From Ancylobacter amanitiformis (GTDB lineage: Bacteria; Pseudomonadota; Alphaproteobacteria; Rhizobiales; Xanthobacteraceae): DNA of 64,000 bases. Positions 16,792-25,955 of this stretch are shown in pieces. The notes below the pieces were generated by a model. That model ran no database searches. It saw only the letters and a program-made list of their open reading frames with translations, and was not told the origin of the DNA. Numbering within the stretch: the stretch's first letter is position 1; every line of letters begins with the position of its first letter. Location: positions 248,001-312,000 of the forward strand of contig NZ_JAUSVR010000004.1 in NCBI RefSeq assembly GCF_030814815.1, in the 5' to 3' direction. The translations under genes were made by a program, and so were the position numbers.

Positions 16792-19775
16792 CAGGCGAAG
16801 TCCAGCCCGTAATCGCCGAATACCCCGGCGAGTTCCCGCGTCATCTTTTCAGCGATCTCCTGCGCATCATCGCGAGAGCCGTGGATGTGGAAGGTGAAGG
16901 GCCCGATGCGGCTGCCCTGGCCGGCCGGCGCGCCGGCGCCGCGCCCGCCCTGTCCCATGCGGGCCATCTTGTCGGCGGGCACGACGGTGCCGCTCTGGTC
17001 CGGCACAAAGCCCTCTTGGCCCAGTTCGTTGATCATGTAGAGCCCGCCGGCATAGACGTGACCGCCGGAGGCGCGTCCGGGGCCCGTCGCGCGCCCGGCG
17101 GAATCAATGCCGAGACCTTCCGGGCCGCGCGCGCCGGCGCGGTTCATCCCGACGCCCGGGAACGCCATGCTGGACGGCTGAACGCGCACCGGAACGTCCA
17201 CGCCGAACCCGAAGATCGCCCGGATGCGGTCGAAGATGGACTGGCTCGCCTGCTCGATCTCGGGCGCGCGGGCCTTCAGCCCGGCGACGACGTCGCTGCC
17301 GATGCCGCTACCCGCGTCCTGCGCGGCCTGCCGACCGTTCGGACCATAGACCGCTGCAGCAAGCCCCATGCCTGGGTCCATGGCCCCCAGCATCGGGTTG
17401 TCCTGAATCGCGCCCAGCATCTCCCTGTTCTGCTGGACGATATTGGTCGCTGCGGCGGCGAGACCGGCACCACCCGCGATCACGCCGCCGACCACCGCGC
17501 CAGCCGCAACCGCGCTGCCGCCTGCAGCGGCCCCCGCGGCGGTTGTCGCTGCCGACGATACGCCAGCGCCGCCGAGACGAGCGGCGGCAGCCGTCAGAGC
17601 CGCGGCCGACTCGTTCAGGGCGACGGCCGAGGACTGCAGGCCGAAACCACCCGACAGGGTGCTCCAGATCTTGTAGGCGCCATATCCGGCCCCCGCGACG
17701 CCCGCCACGCCCGCGCCCGCACCCAGCACGGTGCCAGCCATGCCGCTTTCCTTGAGCCACGCCGCAGTGCGCGAAAGCACATCAGCGAACGCGTTCAACC
17801 CCGAGATAGCCGCTGGCGTGATCGGTTCGACCAAGGCGCCGACAGCGTTCTTGAGCTGGTCCAGCGCGCCGGCACCGGCTACGAAGGGGTCCTTCTCCGA
17901 CATCTGCTCACCGGCGGCCAAGCCGGGAGCCTGATTCATCTTCCTCTCTTTGTTGAGATACTGGTCGGCCTGCAGCACCATGCGGCCGAACAGGTCGGCG
18001 ACGCGCTGGTTGGAGAACAACTTGCTCATGGCCGCCGTGACCGCCATGTCGTTGTTGGTATCGATGCCCTGCTTACGCAGCGCCGGCATCAGCACCTTCT
18101 CGGTGTATTCGAATGGATCGCTCAGGAAGAGATCCTGATTGACGAAGTCGCCGTTCTTCCCGCGAAGCCCGTAGCGACGCTGCTCCGCCATCGAAGACTT
18201 GGTGGCGCGACCGCCGACGACCTGCGAAACGCTCGAACCGAGCGCCGTGCCGACCTGGTCCGGTCCGAGGTCGGAAATGAGGGCCGGGAGAATGCGCGTC
18301 AGGAATCGGTCGTTGAGCGAGAAGCCTCCAGACTTGGAGCGCTTGGCGGTCGTGTAGACATCGCCAACGCTGAACTCGGCGCCCTCGACCCCCTGCGCGC
18401 GGATGAAGCCATCGAGCAGGGTGCGGATGACGTCGATATCGACGTTCTTGCCCAGAGTGTCGAGGCCGCGAAGCAGGCGTGTGAGGGCAGAAAGGGCCTC
18501 GTCCGGGCTCTTCATGGAGCTGACGACAGCCATGCCCCGTGCGAGGTCCGGCGCGAGCTTCAGCGCGCCATCGACGCCCACATTCGTCAGCGAGGTTTCG
18601 CGCAGCAGATTGTGCATGGTCGCCGCGTCGACGGCGCGGACCTGTGCGGACGTCTGGAACGACCGCGCCTGGATCCGGGCCGTGTCATTCGGCGAGAGGC
18701 CACCGAGATAATCGCGCGCCTTCTCGCGCTCGAGTTCCGCGGCGGAGAGTGCCGTGGCGCGGATGCCGCGACCGGCAAGGTAGGTGCCACCGCCGAGGCC
18801 GGCGGCATAGCCCAGGTTGCGGACGGTATCGCTGCCGAAGCCGACGAGCCGGCGACGCTCGCGGGCCTCTTGGCGTAGGTGTTCACGGCGCGCATGAGAG
18901 GCCTCGCGATCACGGCGCTTGGCCTCTGCGGAAGCCTGGCGCGCCTCCTCCTTGGCGATCCGGGCAGCGTCTCGCGCGAGCTTCGCCTTCTCGCGCGCGG
19001 CCTCCTCAGCGATGCGAGCCTGTTCTTTCGCGGCATCACGCTGCGCCTTGGTCGTCTCGCGGGCGAGCCTCGCCTGTTCTCTCGCGGATTCGCGCGCGGC
19101 TCGGGTGGCCTCTTGAAAAGCCGTGCGGGCCGCTCGGGTGCCATCCGCTGCCGCCTTGGCCGCTTCCTTCGCAGCTTCTCGGCTTGCCCGCGCCTGGGCC
19201 TTCGCGGCTTCATTGGCCGCGCGCTCGGTTTCCCTCGCTGCTTTGACCTGCGCGCGCGCGGCATCCTTCGCTGCGCGCTCCGCATCCTGCGCGGCTTTCT
19301 CCCTCGCCTTCGCCTCATCCTTGGCTAAGCGTGCGCGCTCTTTGGCTGCATCGGCTGCAGCCTTCTTTTCGGCCTCCGCCTGCGCCTTGGCTTCGCGGAT
19401 CCCGTCTTCGGATAGCTGCCGCTGCGCCTCGCGCACCGAGAGAATGCTGGCGAGCGCCTCGTTCTTCCAACGGGTCGCTGCGGCGGTCTGGAACGCCTTG
19501 TTGCCGTTGGCCCCGATCTCCTTGCTGAGGGAGACCCACGATGCCTTCAGGCGCTCCATCTCGGCCACGGACAGCCGTAGACGATCGACCTGCTTCTGGA
19601 AGCCGCCGCCCCAGTTCGGGGCCTTGCCGGCGGTGGCGGCGAATTCCCGCGCCTTCTTCTCGGCACGGTCGAGGGTCTTGCCGAGGGCATCGACCGCGGC
19701 GGCAGCCTTCGGCGCGCCCTTCGAGAGCTGATCCTTCAGCCCAAGAATGACGTTGGCCTCGTACGTGCGCGCCAC
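16791..19775 (-). CDS. Tail tape measure protein
   Basis: 994 residues, GTG start five bases after the E' frameshift product stops. The opening (ANVILGLKDQLSKGAPKAAAAVDALG) is typical. Residues about 125-310 are an unbroken Ala/Lys/Glu/Arg coiled coil, followed by a globular core with RGIRATALSAAELEREKARDYLGG-like sequence, hydrophobic Gly/Ala segments at about 695-790 and a soluble C-terminus that carries GGHVYAGGLYMINELGQEG, a common tape-measure tail motif. It sets tail length and enters the membrane during injection. Confidence 0.93.
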   Translation of the reverse strand: MARTYEANVILGLKDQLSKGAPKAAAAVDALGKTLDRAEKKAREFAATAGKAPNWGGGFQKQVDRLRLSVAEMERLKASWVSLSKEIGANGNKAFQTAAATRWKNEALASILSVREAQRQLSEDGIREAKAQAEAEKKAAADAAKERARLAKDEAKAREKAAQDAERAAKDAARAQVKAARETERAANEAAKAQARASREAAKEAAKAAADGTRAARTAFQEATRAARESAREQARLARETTKAQRDAAKEQARIAEEAAREKAKLARDAARIAKEEARQASAEAKRRDREASHARREHLRQEARERRRLVGFGSDTVRNLGYAAGLGGGTYLAGRGIRATALSAAELEREKARDYLGGLSPNDTARIQARSFQTSAQVRAVDAATMHNLLRETSLTNVGVDGALKLAPDLARGMAVVSSMKSPDEALSALTRLLRGLDTLGKNVDIDVIRTLLDGFIRAQGVEGAEFSVGDVYTTAKRSKSGGFSLNDRFLTRILPALISDLGPDQVGTALGSSVSQVVGGRATKSSMAEQRRYGLRGKNGDFVNQDLFLSDPFEYTEKVLMPALRKQGIDTNNDMAVTAAMSKLFSNQRVADLFGRMVLQADQYLNKERKMNQAPGLAAGEQMSEKDPFVAGAGALDQLKNAVGALVEPITPAAISGLNAFADVLSRTAAWLKESGMAGTVLGAGAGVAGVAGAGYGAYKIWSTLSGGFGLQSSAVALNESAAALTAAAARLGGAGVSSAATTAAGAAAGGSAVAAGAVVGGVIAGGAGLAAAATNIVQQNREMLGAIQDNPMLGAMDPGMGLAAAVYGPNGRQAAQDAGSGIGSDVVAGLKARAPEIEQASQSIFDRIRAIFGFGVDVPVRVQPSSMAFPGVGMNRAGARGPEGLGIDSAGRATGPGRASGGHVYAGGLYMINELGQEGFVPDQSGTVVPADKMARMGQGGRGAGAPAGQGSRIGPFTFHIHGSRDDAQEIAEKMTRELAGVFGDYGLDFA

Positions 19776-19780
19776 GGCCG

Positions 19781-20289
19781 CTACCTCTTCTTCGGAACCA
19801 TGATGATGACCTTCTGCACGCGCTCGGCGCGTGCAGTTTCCCGGCTGCGTTCGATCTCATAGGCCGCGTTGTAGTCGGCCAGCAGCTCGAGCCAGTCTTC
19901 CTGCAGCAGCTCGGCCTTGCTTGCGTTCAGGATGCTTCGGAGGAAGGTGACGTACTCGCGCCACCTTCCGGGGACTGCCCTGCCGCCGGACGCAAGCGGC
20001 GGGGCAAGAAACGCTGAACGACCTCTTCGATCTTGTCGGCATCGTCGGGATCGAGCGCATCGATCACTTCAGGCGGGGCATCGAACATCGGCAGCCGGGC
20101 CGTCTTGTCATCGGCAAGAACGGCCTCGAAGAACTGCGTGATCTGCGGGGTGGAAAGCCGCGACACGGTAATAGAGGTCCAGGTCCGCCCGTCATATTCG
20201 ACGGGGAACTCCAGCGGCACGGGTTCAGATCGGTTGCCCAGCAACCGGGGCGGCGCCGGGCGGTGCTCCAGCGTGTTCTTTTCGCTCAT
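19781..20289 (-). CDS. Tail assembly chaperone E+E' (made by -1 frameshift)
   Basis: Translation starts at 20289 in the E frame. The -1 frame stays open from about 20070 to the TAG at 19781 and has no usable start codon, yet encodes a good helical protein (WREYVTFLRSILNASKA, EDWLELLADYNAAYEIER, a basic end VPKKR). Location between tube and tape measure, and the E/E' arrangement known in P2 and the G/GT pair in lambda, make a programmed -1 frameshift the simplest reading. The fusion would have about 169 residues. The slip site is not certain: CGTTTCTTG near 20004-20012 and the C run near 19977-19981 are candidates. Confidence 0.75.
19927..20289 (-). CDS. Tail assembly chaperone E (unshifted product)
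   Basis: 120 residues, ATG at 20289. PLEFPVEYDGRTWTSITVSR, then a helix LSTPQITQFFEAVLADD and ALDPDDADKIEEVVQRFLP follow the Phage_TAC_7 (gpE/gp41) pattern. The last 25 residues are a Ser/Pro/Gly-rich tail that would be replaced by E' after the frameshift. Chaperones of this family coat the tape measure protein while the tail is built. Confidence 0.82.
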   Translation of the reverse strand: MSEKNTLEHRPAPPRLLGNRSEPVPLEFPVEYDGRTWTSITVSRLSTPQITQFFEAVLADDKTARLPMFDAPPEVIDALDPDDADKIEEVVQRFLPRRLRPAAGQSPEGGASTSPSSEAS

Positions 20290-20308
20290 AGGGATCTCCG
20301 GGGTGCCG

Positions 20309-20521
20309 TCAGTCCCAGAGGCTGACGACTGTTCTGGATGTGGTCTGGGTGGTGAGGTCGGGGAGGGTGATCGTCGTGCCCATCGGTAGCGGCGAGGGCA
20401 GATCGGCGAGTCCTGGATTGGCCTCGAGGACAGCCTCGACATAGGTGCTCTCGTCGCCGTAGGTGCGCCGGCAGATCATGTCGATCATCTCGCCCTGCCG
20501 GGTCTTGTAGGTGCTCGCCAT
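20309..20521 (-). CDS. Tail protein X (LysM-like)
   Basis: 70 residues. The segment GEMIDMICRRTYGDESTYVEAVLEANPGLADLPSPLPMGTTI-type layout (a helix with D and YG, NPGLA, then PLP-GT-I-LP) is the compact LysM-like fold of P2 gpX. It sits between U and E, as expected for a P2-type tail, and helps close the tail end. Confidence 0.88.
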   Translation of the reverse strand: MASTYKTRQGEMIDMICRRTYGDESTYVEAVLEANPGLADLPSPLPMGTTITLPDLTTQTTSRTVVSLWD

Positions 20522-20523
20522 CG

Positions 20524-20952
20524 TCAGCCCCCGAACAGCGCGCCCGCGATCGACACCGGCGAAAAGCTCCCGCCAGCAAAGCGCCGGAGGCCGATGCGGA
20601 ACACGTTCATGCGCGGCATGCCGTATCGATCATGGTAGGACTGGTCCTCGCCGACCGAAGTCACGACATGCAGCCCGTAAACGTTGCCCGCGAGCGAGAC
20701 CAAGGGCAGGACAGCGCCGCCGATGGACATGGCGCGCAGGCCTTCCATGGTGCCGAGCCCGCCGAACTCCTCGGGGAAGATGACGCCTTCGATGGTGACG
20801 GCATCGCCGGAGCCGCCCATCCATTGCAGGAGGTCAAGGCTACCGAGCACCTGGTTGCTCGCCCACTGGACGTCGAGGTCGCGCTTCAAGCCGTTGAAGC
20901 CGAAGCTGAGGCTCTCGAACATGAAGGGGCCGAGAGCCATGGGGACCGGCAT
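20524..20952 (-). CDS. Tail protein U (P2 family)
   Basis: 142 residues. The opening MALGPFMFESLSFGFNGLKRD and the segments DAVTIEGVIFPEEFGGL and YGLHVVTSVGEDQSY match the P2 gpU family, whose members have this length. Needed for tail completion. It lies two bases upstream of gpX. Confidence 0.88.
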   Translation of the reverse strand: MPVPMALGPFMFESLSFGFNGLKRDLDVQWASNQVLGSLDLLQWMGGSGDAVTIEGVIFPEEFGGLGTMEGLRAMSIGGAVLPLVSLAGNVYGLHVVTSVGEDQSYHDRYGMPRMNVFRIGLRRFAGGSFSPVSIAGALFGG

Positions 20953-20970
20953 TGTGCGGCTCCCGATCTA

Positions 20971-21477
20971 TCAGGCGAGAAGCGCCGCACGGATCGCGGC
21001 GGTCTGCGAGGAGCCGCCGATCGAGACGCTGAACGGGTCCATCTCGATCAGTACGCTGCCCGCCACCTCGAGCTTGTAGTAGCGGATGCTGATCGAGAAG
21101 GTGTTCTCGGCCATCGCGCCGGGACGCCACCCGCCATGGTCGGGCCGGGTCAGTCGGCCGCGAATGTAGGCCGTGGCGTTCAAGATGGTGCCGTCTTCGT
21201 GCGCGAGCGCGCCCGTCACCATGAATTCGCGCTCGACGCCGACGGCAAGGCCGAACTGGGTGATGACCTGCGGATCGAACGCCGTCAGCTTGAACGACGC
21301 CTCCAGCTTCTCGTAGCCCAGGGGGATATCGATCGGCATGACCATGCCGGCGTTGCGCAGCTCCTCCATCTTCTCGGTGGGAACCGGCAGGTTGATCTCG
21401 TTCGCCTGTCCGATCTTCGATACGCGGTTCACGAAGATCGCACAGTTGCGCAGGATATAGCTCGGCGTATCGGACAT
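20971..21477 (-). CDS. Major tail tube protein (FII family)
   Basis: 168 residues. YILRNCAIFVNRVSKIGQANEINLP opens it; PIDIPLGYEKLEASFKL and the end region TFSISIRYYKLEVAGSVLIEMD are characteristic of the P2 FII tube family. Directly follows the sheath gene. Stacked hexamers form the inner tube. Confidence 0.93.
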   Translation of the reverse strand: MSDTPSYILRNCAIFVNRVSKIGQANEINLPVPTEKMEELRNAGMVMPIDIPLGYEKLEASFKLTAFDPQVITQFGLAVGVEREFMVTGALAHEDGTILNATAYIRGRLTRPDHGGWRPGAMAENTFSISIRYYKLEVAGSVLIEMDPFSVSIGGSSQTAAIRAALLA

Positions 21478-21540
21478 GGCCGATCTCCTTCACAAGGTAG
21501 GGGGAAGCCGGGCCGGCCGGCGAGCAGGGAAGGGCAGCCG

Positions 21541-22974
21541 TCAGGCCGCCAGCGCCCCGGAGCTGATCTCCTGCGCGACCTGGTTCAGCAGCAGCGTGTA
21601 GGAGGCGATGTTGCGGTAGGCCGTGATGCGGATATCGACCATCGGCGCCGGCGGCTCGAACTTGACGCCGAGCTTGATGATGCCCTGCACCATCTCCCCT
21701 TCCGTGTTCGTGTCGAGGAGCCAGACGTCGTGCCCGGGAAGGATCGCTCCCTCCTTCTCCATGAGGCGGAGGAATGCCCGGCCTCCCTCGATCATGAACT
21801 TCAGATTGGCCTTGGAGAACGGGCGATCGTTGAACTCGATATAGGCCTTCTCGAGCGACTCGTTGATCGCGTCGGCGCACCGGCGGACCGACACGAACTG
21901 CCACATCAGGTCGCTGGCGCAGGTCCACACACCCCAGAGGCGGAACCCGTCGTTGTCGATGTTGACGATGGTGTTGATGCGGTTTTCGTTCAGGTAGTTT
22001 GCCTGCGTGCCGTACTCGATCGGGCGGTTCGTGCCGCCGATCCCGGCGATCTCCATGTTCGAGCCGGCCGCCCAGAACCCCTGCTCCAGATCCATCTTTG
22101 CCTGGCAGGCCGCCCAGATCGGCGAAGAGGGCTGGGGCACATAGGCGTCGATCTCGGTGTCCCATTTCAGGGTCTTCGGATCGGCAATGAAGATGCGGCC
22201 GGAATTGATCAGCGCGCGATACTGGACCGCCGCCTGGTCGGTCGTGTCGGGCCCGTCGACATAGACAATCGCCTTGAGCTTGTCGGCCACGCCAGCCAGT
22301 TCGGCGACGACCGGGTTAATGACCGAGCCACGGGCCGCGGTGGCGGTCGCGCCGGTGCCGCCACCGCCCGTCAGCGTGACCGTGAGGCCGGAGGTGGGAT
22401 AGCCGAAGCCGGGGTTGGTCACGGTGATCGCCGTCACAACGCCGCCGGCGACGGTGGCGACAGCCGTCGCGCCAGCCCCGCCGGAACCGGCAATGGCGAC
22501 CGTCGGCGCGGACGTGTATCCCGTGCCGCCAGCAGTCACCGCGATCGACTGGATACCGTCGGCCGGCGAGGTCTGGGTGAGACCGGGCGCCAGCAGCAGC
22601 TTCGGCTTGTAGAGGCCGTCCGGCTGCGCGCGGCGGAAGGCATGGACGCCGCTGAAGGAGACCTGAGAGCCGATCGCGTTGCTCCAGGTCTCGGCCGGCG
22701 TGCTGCCCTCCTCGATGCGCACGACGATGACCGGGCAGCCGACCTGGTCGAAGATGCTGTCGATGGCCGGAGAAAGCGTCCCCTCGACGCCGAGCAGCGC
22801 CGCATCGGAGGCGCGAAGAAGCTGCTTCGGGATGTTCAGCGGAAAGGCCGTCTCATCCGCGTCAGGCGCAGTGCCGATGATGCCGATGACGGCGGTGCGC
22901 GCAATCCGCACCAGCAGCGGCGTCTCCGCGCTCTCGAAGACGCGCGTGCCATGGTGGAAAGACACAGAAGCCAT
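21541..22974 (-). CDS. Contractile tail sheath protein (FI family) with inserted repeat domain
   Basis: 477 residues, ATG at 22974 ([14 protein letters not shown]). [18 protein letters not shown] in the N-terminus, [15 protein letters not shown] and a last beta region [15 protein letters not shown] are typical sheath segments. Residues about 165-255 form an insertion: a Gly-rich beta module where [15 protein letters not shown] and [15 protein letters not shown] are two copies of the same unit. Such inserts are surface loops on the sheath exterior. A terminator lies upstream of the gene, so it needs its own promoter within 22975-23058. Confidence 0.92.
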   Translation of the reverse strand: MASVSFHHGTRVFESAETPLLVRIARTAVIGIIGTAPDADETAFPLNIPKQLLRASDAALLGVEGTLSPAIDSIFDQVGCPVIVVRIEEGSTPAETWSNAIGSQVSFSGVHAFRRAQPDGLYKPKLLLAPGLTQTSPADGIQSIAVTAGGTGYTSAPTVAIAGSGGAGATAVATVAGGVVTAITVTNPGFGYPTSGLTVTLTGGGGTGATATAARGSVINPVVAELAGVADKLKAIVYVDGPDTTDQAAVQYRALINSGRIFIADPKTLKWDTEIDAYVPQPSSPIWAACQAKMDLEQGFWAAGSNMEIAGIGGTNRPIEYGTQANYLNENRINTIVNIDNDGFRLWGVWTCASDLMWQFVSVRRCADAINESLEKAYIEFNDRPFSKANLKFMIEGGRAFLRLMEKEGAILPGHDVWLLDTNTEGEMVQGIIKLGVKFEPPAPMVDIRITAYRNIASYTLLLNQVAQEISSGALAA

Positions 22975-22998
22975 CTCGGCTCTCCTTGTGCGCAAACG

Positions 22999-23023
22999 AA
23001 AAAAGCCGCCCTTGCGGGGCGGC
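22999..23023 (-). terminator. Terminator between tail-fibre and sheath genes
   Basis: Read leftward, GCCGCCCC/GGGCGGC with a short loop is followed by TTTTTTCG, 36 bases past the stop of the DUF4376 gene. It splits the late region into at least two transcripts or tunes down expression between them. Confidence 0.85.
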
Positions 23024-23058
23024 CATTCGGTGGGGATTGGTGCTAGTTCGGGCGGACT

Positions 23059-23652
23059 TCAGTCCGGCCAGCCGGCCTCAATGTCGACGGCGTCGAGCGC
23101 GGCTTCGTCCTCGGCCGCCAGCAGCGCGTCCTTGATATCGCGGGCGTGCTGGACGATGCCCGCGTACCAAGCGCCGACGGCAGCCGCGAGAGCGAGCCCC
23201 GCCGCCGGTGTCGGCAGTGCGATCCTTGTGTTGGACATCGTGATCCAGCCCAGCGCATAGGATGCGGGCCACGGGATCGTACCCGCCGCGGCACCGAGCG
23301 CCGTCGTGCCCATCGCGGTTATGTCGGCGCGAGCCCCGTCATCGACCTTGATGCGCTCACCGTCCGCCGGCGCGCCAGCCGCGAGGAGTGCGTCACGCAG
23401 AGCATCTGCGTCGCGCACGCGACGAGCCTGGTGGAACGAGAAGGGTATAGGCGGCGCCACAAGCTCGCTGCCGCTGACGAGCCAGCCTATTTGCGCGCCT
23501 TCCTGCGCCCAATAGGTCACGCCCTCCTCGGCCGGAAGCCCGCCACCCGGCCACGTCACTTCCAATCTATCCGGCGCGACGATGGCATCGTCGGGAACCC
23601 GACGGGCGTTTACGGACACTCCGCCCGAGCAAATCTGTATGGTCTTAGCCAT
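23059..23652 (-). CDS. Tail-fibre-associated protein with DUF4376 domain
   Basis: 197 residues, ATG at 23652 after GAGGAG. The N-terminal 70 residues form a beta-rich part (YWAQEGAQIGWLVSG). The remainder follows the DUF4376 pattern: ALRDALLAAGAPADGERIKVDD, a predicted helix with WPASYALGWITMSNTRIALP, and a closing DAVDIEAGWPD. DUF4376 proteins lie beside tail fibres and are often annotated as fibre assembly or attachment proteins. Directly follows the fibre gene. Confidence 0.7.
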   Translation of the reverse strand: MAKTIQICSGGVSVNARRVPDDAIVAPDRLEVTWPGGGLPAEEGVTYWAQEGAQIGWLVSGSELVAPPIPFSFHQARRVRDADALRDALLAAGAPADGERIKVDDGARADITAMGTTALGAAAGTIPWPASYALGWITMSNTRIALPTPAAGLALAAAVGAWYAGIVQHARDIKDALLAAEDEAALDAVDIEAGWPD

Positions 23653-23660
23653 GACGCTCC

Positions 23661-25277
23661 TCACCAGCGCAGGTAAACGATGCCGTCAGCACCAGCGCCG
23701 CCCGCCCGCGCTGTCGTGCCATAGGCACTGGCACCGCCGGAGCCCGGGATTGCGGCGGGACCAACAGTGGTGACGCCACTCGATTGGCCGGTTCCCCACC
23801 AACTACCCCCGCCGTTGCCGGCCCAGTCGCTGGAGCCGGTGACACCATCCATGCCGTCGCTACCCGAGATATTGAGCGTGCCGCCAGATGCCAGACCGCC
23901 GGCGCCATTGACGATGCCGGACAGATTCGCGCCTCCGCCACCGTTCCCCTGCATGCCATTGAACGTGGTGCTTCCGCCGGCGCTGCCATTCGAGCCAAGA
24001 TTGATGGCTCCACCAGCTCCACCGGCGCCGATTGCAGCTGGGTAAACCGAGCCCGGGGTGACGGGCTTGAACCCCATTGCCGTGCCACCGCCGCCACCCG
24101 TGGCACCGCCTTGTGACGCAGAGCATCCAAGACCACCGCCACCGCCACCGGTCACGATCTGATAGACTTGGGCGACCCCGACAGGGCACGTCCAGTTGCC
24201 GCTCACATAGAAGGCGGCCTCGCCGTTCTGCGGCACATATCCGTCAAGATGTGCGGACGTGCCATCGAAGAGCAGAACGACCGGAACGCCGGCGAGCAGT
24301 GTGGCGGCCGGGAGCAGGGTCGCGCCGCGCGACTTGACCGGGATCGCGCCGATGCCGTTGACGTTGATCGTTACGGAGCCGGCGTTGTTGCTGGATCCAG
24401 GGACAAGGAATAGCGCCCGGATTTGGCTATACGACGTGATCGGAGGGTCGAGCGTCGCTGTGATGGCGTTGGCTGTCCCGCCACCCGCGACATAGTTCAG
24501 AGCGAACGATCGAACCGCGACCGCGAGTTGATCCTGGTTGGCGGCAGCGAAGGTGAAGCCGGCCTTGACGATCGTCTGCTCGACCTTCCCACGCTTCACA
24601 TAGGTGCCGCCGATGCGCACGTAGACGCTGCCATCCGGCAGCCCGACGCCGTGGCCGTCCGGCGGGGGCAGGAGAGCCCAACCGGCTGTGGTGAATTCGG
24701 CGACCTTGCCGGCCTGCCCCGACCAAGATCCGCTCGCGCCCGTTGGCACGAGATAGCAGTCGCCCACCACCGGGGAGCCCGGCGGCGCGGTCGTGGTCAT
24801 CGACAGGATCGGGATCCACGGCAGGCGTGAAAGACGCTGCAGAGCGACCTTGATCGCCGGGTCGATCGTGATCGCAATGTTCGCGAGGTTGGAGAACGCC
24901 ACCTCAAGGCGAACCGTGCCTTCGACCGTCTGGCCGGAAGACGGGACCGGCTTGTTGATTGGGGGGTCGTAATAGGCGATCGCGATCAGATCGCCGGCGG
25001 AATCGATCAGTCCGGCTTCGCGGATCGTGTACGGGCCATCGCCGGCCGCGAGATAGGCGTCGAAATAGGCGACGTTCGAAGAGCCGACCACCGTGCCGCT
25101 GCCGCTGATCGCCTTGCGGGCGACCTCGTGATAGAGCGCGGTCTCGCCGCCGCTCGGCACCGTGACGCCGTCGCCGATGGCGATATTGGTGATGACGACA
25201 GCGGTGCCGCCGGCCAAAGCGGCAGCCTCCTTCGCCCGACCGAGGTTGGTCAGGAGAGCAAAAGACGTCTGGGCCAT
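23661..25277 (-). CDS. Tail fibre (gpH-like) with glycine-rich receptor-binding tip
   Basis: 538 residues. Residues 1-150 match the phage fibre N-terminus (VITNIAIGDGVTVPSGGETALYHEV, REAGLIDSAGDLIAIA, YYDPPINKP). About 160-215 resemble DUF2793 (VGDCYLVPTGASGSWSGQ, AEFTTAGWALLPPP). The last 180 residues are glycine-rich with repeated GGGG runs and aromatic islands (SSDWAGNGGGSWWG), ending IVYLRW, like glycine-rich adhesin tips that contact the host receptor. Its short companion lies immediately downstream. Confidence 0.88.
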   Translation of the reverse strand: MAQTSFALLTNLGRAKEAAALAGGTAVVITNIAIGDGVTVPSGGETALYHEVARKAISGSGTVVGSSNVAYFDAYLAAGDGPYTIREAGLIDSAGDLIAIAYYDPPINKPVPSSGQTVEGTVRLEVAFSNLANIAITIDPAIKVALQRLSRLPWIPILSMTTTAPPGSPVVGDCYLVPTGASGSWSGQAGKVAEFTTAGWALLPPPDGHGVGLPDGSVYVRIGGTYVKRGKVEQTIVKAGFTFAAANQDQLAVAVRSFALNYVAGGGTANAITATLDPPITSYSQIRALFLVPGSSNNAGSVTINVNGIGAIPVKSRGATLLPAATLLAGVPVVLLFDGTSAHLDGYVPQNGEAAFYVSGNWTCPVGVAQVYQIVTGGGGGGLGCSASQGGATGGGGGTAMGFKPVTPGSVYPAAIGAGGAGGAINLGSNGSAGGSTTFNGMQGNGGGGANLSGIVNGAGGLASGGTLNISGSDGMDGVTGSSDWAGNGGGSWWGTGQSSGVTTVGPAAIPGSGGASAYGTTARAGGAGADGIVYLRW

Positions 25278-25295
25278 CTGGTCCCCGGTTGTTCG

Positions 25296-25955
25296 CTAGG
25301 TCTTGGGGTGCGCCGTCGCAGAGGCGAAGGTCGCGGCCGTCGCGGCCGTGTAGACGGCGGCGCGCACGGTCGGCGGGGTGAACGCGAACGGGTGCGCGGT
25401 CACGAGAAGGCTGGATTGCGCGAGGGCGCCGACATAGACGGGGCCGCGGGCGCCGAGGACGGCGCGGGTCGTGAAGACCCGGGATTTCGGCTTGGCCGCC
25501 CGCACGGCTTCAATCGCCTGGCCTTGGGCAACCGGATCGAAGACAGGGCTGCCGTTCTGGTAGGTGATCTCGACGCGGAAGGTGCCCCGGCGGGAATCGT
25601 CCTCCCACCACTCGACAACCCGGGCATCAAGATCGAAAGCTGCCAGCGCGCGGCGCACCGCGCCGAGCGTGCCCTTCAGCCGGTGAACGATGGGCGAGGC
25701 GGCGATGACGGCGCGCTTCTGCGCCTCCGGCCATGTGTCGGACCAGACGTCGACGGACACGCCCTGTGCCAGCCATGGGAGCAGTTCATCGGGACACGTC
25801 GCTGGGTTCCAGATCGATGCGATGACCCGCGGGTCGATCAGGGACAGGCGGGCGATCTCTGCCGTCAGGATGGCGCGCTCTTCGAGCGACGCGTTCGGCG
25901 GCAGGATGGCGTCGGCGATGGGCGCTGCGGCGGCAATGGCCTCCTCAGTCGTCAT
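25296..25955 (-). CDS. Tail protein I (baseplate)
   Basis: 219 residues. LPPNASLEERAILTAEIARLSLIDP and ELLPWLAQGVSVDVWSDTWPEAQKRA are the hallmark of the P2 gpI family, and HRLKGTLGAVRRALAAF follows. It overlaps gpJ by 11 bases. It connects the baseplate wedge to the fibre encoded next. Confidence 0.93.
   Translation of the reverse strand: MTTEEAIAAAAPIADAILPPNASLEERAILTAEIARLSLIDPRVIASIWNPATCPDELLPWLAQGVSVDVWSDTWPEAQKRAVIAASPIVHRLKGTLGAVRRALAAFDLDARVVEWWEDDSRRGTFRVEITYQNGSPVFDPVAQGQAIEAVRAAKPKSRVFTTRAVLGARGPVYVGALAQSSLLVTAHPFAFTPPTVRAAVYTAATAATFASATAHPKT

Noticed and set aside
19857-20060. Leftward 67-codon ORF with its own ATG overlapping gene E, as the E' reading frame
   Set aside because: It is in the +1 frame and its product is Arg/Pro-rich without structure; the protein-like E' frame is the -1 frame.
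20632-23046. Long rightward ORF of 804 codons across the sheath, tube and U genes
   Set aside because: It is antisense to four clearly recognised tail genes and has shadow-like composition (Arg/Asp/Gly/His-rich, no motifs).
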